This document shows positions 17,930 to 19,621 of a stretch of 19,621 bases of DNA, piece after piece. The notes beneath the pieces were generated by a model that ran no database searches, was not told the origin of the DNA, and saw only the letters and a program-made list of their open reading frames with translations. Position 1 is the first letter of the stretch. Each line of letters begins with the position of its first letter. The DNA lies in contig MU069640.1 in assembly GCA_002284615.2 (NCBI GenBank), positions 1 through 19,621 of the forward strand, in the 5' to 3' direction. The position numbers and the translations under genes are program-made. This DNA is from Dunaliella salina (lineage: Eukaryota > Chlorophyta > Chlorophyceae > Chlamydomonadales > Dunaliellaceae).

Positions 17930-18940
17930 GATACATAAATAAAATCAACCTTTCCAGTAATGGAAGATGCCCACTATGTGATGGTATGGACCATATTAAC
18001 CGCATACTCCTCAGGTGTACAAACTCAACAATGAGCGGGATGCACACCAACAGACACAATGCAGCCCTAAGTCTTTGTGCAAAAGCCTTCAGTAAAGGCC
18101 GGTATGGCTCATCCCTTATTGGCATGGATGGCTGCAGTAATGAGAGACTCCTGGATCAGGGCATACAGGTCCCTGAAAACATTTCAAGAGCAATGCCAAC
18201 TTGGGTTTTCCCTAGCGGTACTTGCTCCCCTGCCCGGCACCAAACCCGCCCTGATGCTATCTTTGTGCGCCCTCTTCCAGGCAGACAAACTCACCTTGAT
18301 CCTTCAAAGATCACTCCTCAAGACAGGGACATACATCTTGGTGAACTGAAATTCTGTCTGTCCCGACACAAACCCCTCCATCACTCTTGAACGTGCAGTG
18401 ACCCAACACTCTCACACCATACCCAGACTTAAGACCCTCTACTCAGAAAATCCAAACAGGAACAACAAAGTGATTTTACACATCAGCCTAATTGGTATGG
18501 CCGGTACCATTTGCAATGAGTTTACAATCACACCCCTTAAAAATCTGGGCCTGACTAAGCAAAAAGCCAAATCACTAGCAGCCGAACTTAGGGACCATGC
18601 CATCCAAAGATTAACCACAATCAAAAACACCAGACACGCTCTTTGTTACCAGGGGGCTTCTGGGAGGGGGGTTGCTGGGCGTGCGGCGGCGGAGGACGGG
18701 ATGAAGAGAGTCCGGGCGTCAAGAGGCATAATGAGCAGCAACCTTCTAGATCCCCACTAGTTCTGTTTCTGGCTTTCTCCTACTAGGAGTCCTAGGCTTG
18801 CTGCGTCTAGTGTAGGTCTTGAGGGACTTCTGGTGAGGCCACTGCTTCCTTGCTAGCTTGCTAGCTTGTTACTTAGTGGACCTTCCCTTAATGCACGCGG
18901 CCTCTGGCTTGCGGAGGGTTTTCTTTTCTTTTCTTTTGGA
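17930..18940 (+). mobile_element. LINE fragment C: diverged copy in opposite orientation
   Basis: From about 17930 the frame reads CPLCDGMDHINRILLRC, NSTMSGMHTNRHNAA, FSKGRYGSSLIGMDG, QTRPDAIFVRPL and DRDIHLGELKFC, each matching fragment A. A stop at 18388-18390 and a changed frame follow; 18398-18760 continues with VILHISLIGMAGTI and LKNLGLTKQKAK to SSNLLDPH and TAG. The finger histidine is replaced by Arg (CGC), so the CCHC site is broken. The tail after the stop matches fragment B. Its 5' end nearly abuts the 5' end of fragment A, giving a divergent pair. Confidence 0.8.
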
Positions 18941-19460
18941 GGAAGGCGTTTGGCAAGGAGGAGGTCCCAGGATCGAATCCTTGTGGCAAGGGTGGAATTC
19001 GGTACCGTCTCGGGTTCGCCTTGTCAGTGGGAGTCAGTGGAATGCTCTTTCCTTAATGCACACGGCCTAAGGGTGAGCGTAAATCTTTCTTTCTTACGCA
19101 CTGAACAGCCTGTGAATTTTCTTCCCAGCTGACCTGAGCTGACCATATATTCCCGGGGATGTCTTCTAAGGCCCATAGAAGCTTCTTTCAGCATGCTCCC
19201 TGCGAATTTCAACCCCTTGAATCTTATCATGAGTCATTACTAAGTTCATACTGCTGCCAGTGCCGTAAGAAAAGAACAGAGTCTACATTGGGCACAGCAA
19301 GTGAGCACTCAGGAAAATTTTAACAGAAACTGAGCGTGAGCCCCACCAGTACAGACCAAGAGGAAGAGAAGCACAGAAGCCTACTCGAGCAAGCACTATT
19401 CCTCCTGGCAATGCATGCAGCCTCTGGCTTGCGTAGACTTTTCTTTATTTTCTTTCTTTT
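18941..19460 (+). repeat. LINE tail motif copies and a tRNA B-box-like sequence
   Basis: The tail motif AATGCA(C/T)(G/A)C(G/A)GCCT followed by a TTTCTTT tract recurs at about 19050-19093 and 19408-19466, besides the copies in fragments B and C. GGATCGAATCC at about 18968-18978 differs by one base from a tRNA B box. A SINE sharing its tail with the LINE would explain both, but no A box could be placed, so this is tentative. Confidence 0.4.
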
Positions 19461-19524
19461 CTTTCTTAGACCTCTTGGATTGGACATTATCAGGCACAGT
19501 ATACTGCCAGTTCCCGCCTGGTCT

Positions 19525-19621
19525 CCTTGCCTTGCCTTGCCTTGCCTTGCCTTGCCTTGCCTTGCCTTGCCTTGCCTTGCCTTGCCTTGCCTTGCCTTGC
19601 CTTGCCTTGCCTTGCCTTGCC
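19525..19621. repeat. CCTTG/TTGCC pentanucleotide array, open at window end
   Basis: About 19 uninterrupted 5-bp units run to the last base, so the true length is unknown. Confidence 0.97.

Larger units (their letters stand above)
16393..19109. repeat. 16-bp direct repeat flanking the LINE cluster
   Basis: TTACGCACTGAACAGC occurs exactly at 16393-16408 and 19094-19109, same orientation, one on each side of the three LINE fragments. It could be a target-site duplication of a composite insertion, or part of a dispersed repeat; the flanks beyond it do not match. Confidence 0.7.

Noticed and set aside
17745..18125. 126-codon minus-strand frame between the two LINE fragments
   Set aside because: It is largely antisense to fragment C and shows no motif of its own.
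18960..19020. A functional tRNA gene
   Set aside because: Only a B-box-like sequence is present; no A box, anticodon arm or acceptor stem could be folded around it.

Overview
The window looks like nuclear DNA of a eukaryote, most likely a chlorophyte green alga of the Chlorophyceae (a Dunaliella- or Chlamydomonas-type genome is my guess, not proven). The reasons are: genes split by many GT-AG introns, several ending in CTGCAG; Ala/Gln/Pro/His-rich low-complexity protein segments; TGTAA elements where an algal polyadenylation signal would lie; long CA/TG microsatellites; and decayed LINEs whose C-terminus carries a restriction-like endonuclease. No bacterial operon, rRNA or intact tRNA was seen.

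Layout. 1-2020: intergenic, with a 52-bp tandem repeat and a perfect 15-bp-arm palindrome. 2021-4652 (minus): a small ankyrin-repeat gene assembled from three exons, with an uninterrupted (CA)96 tract in an intron and one short linking exon not securely found. 4653-5046: a 394-bp interval between two divergently transcribed genes. 5047-14943 (plus): an 11-exon gene reconstructed by splice-site and phase matching. It encodes a protein of about 881 residues with four CCCH zinc fingers, followed by a long low-complexity tail with three exact-period 20-residue repeats. 14944 to about 15460: probable 3' UTR. 15460-16390: no convincing gene. 16490-18940: three truncated copies of one LINE family, two reading minus and one plus. 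18940-19524: further copies of the LINE tail motif and a tRNA B-box-like sequence. 19525-19621: a TTGCC pentanucleotide array running off the window.

The CCCH gene is the most interesting object. Three of its four zinc fingers are interrupted by an intron at the same Lys/Arg-Gly junction, but in three different phases. Its introns are built largely from tandem copies of their own splice junctions: donor-side copies in introns 5 and 9, acceptor-side copies in introns 7 and 9. Several splice sites sit inside or against CA/TG or CATG microsatellites. This suggests repeated local duplication at exon-intron borders, creating many decoy splice sites.

The ankyrin and CCCH genes share an upstream region, so they could be co-regulated, but nothing in the sequence ties their functions together. 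All exon models are by eye; transcript data would settle them.
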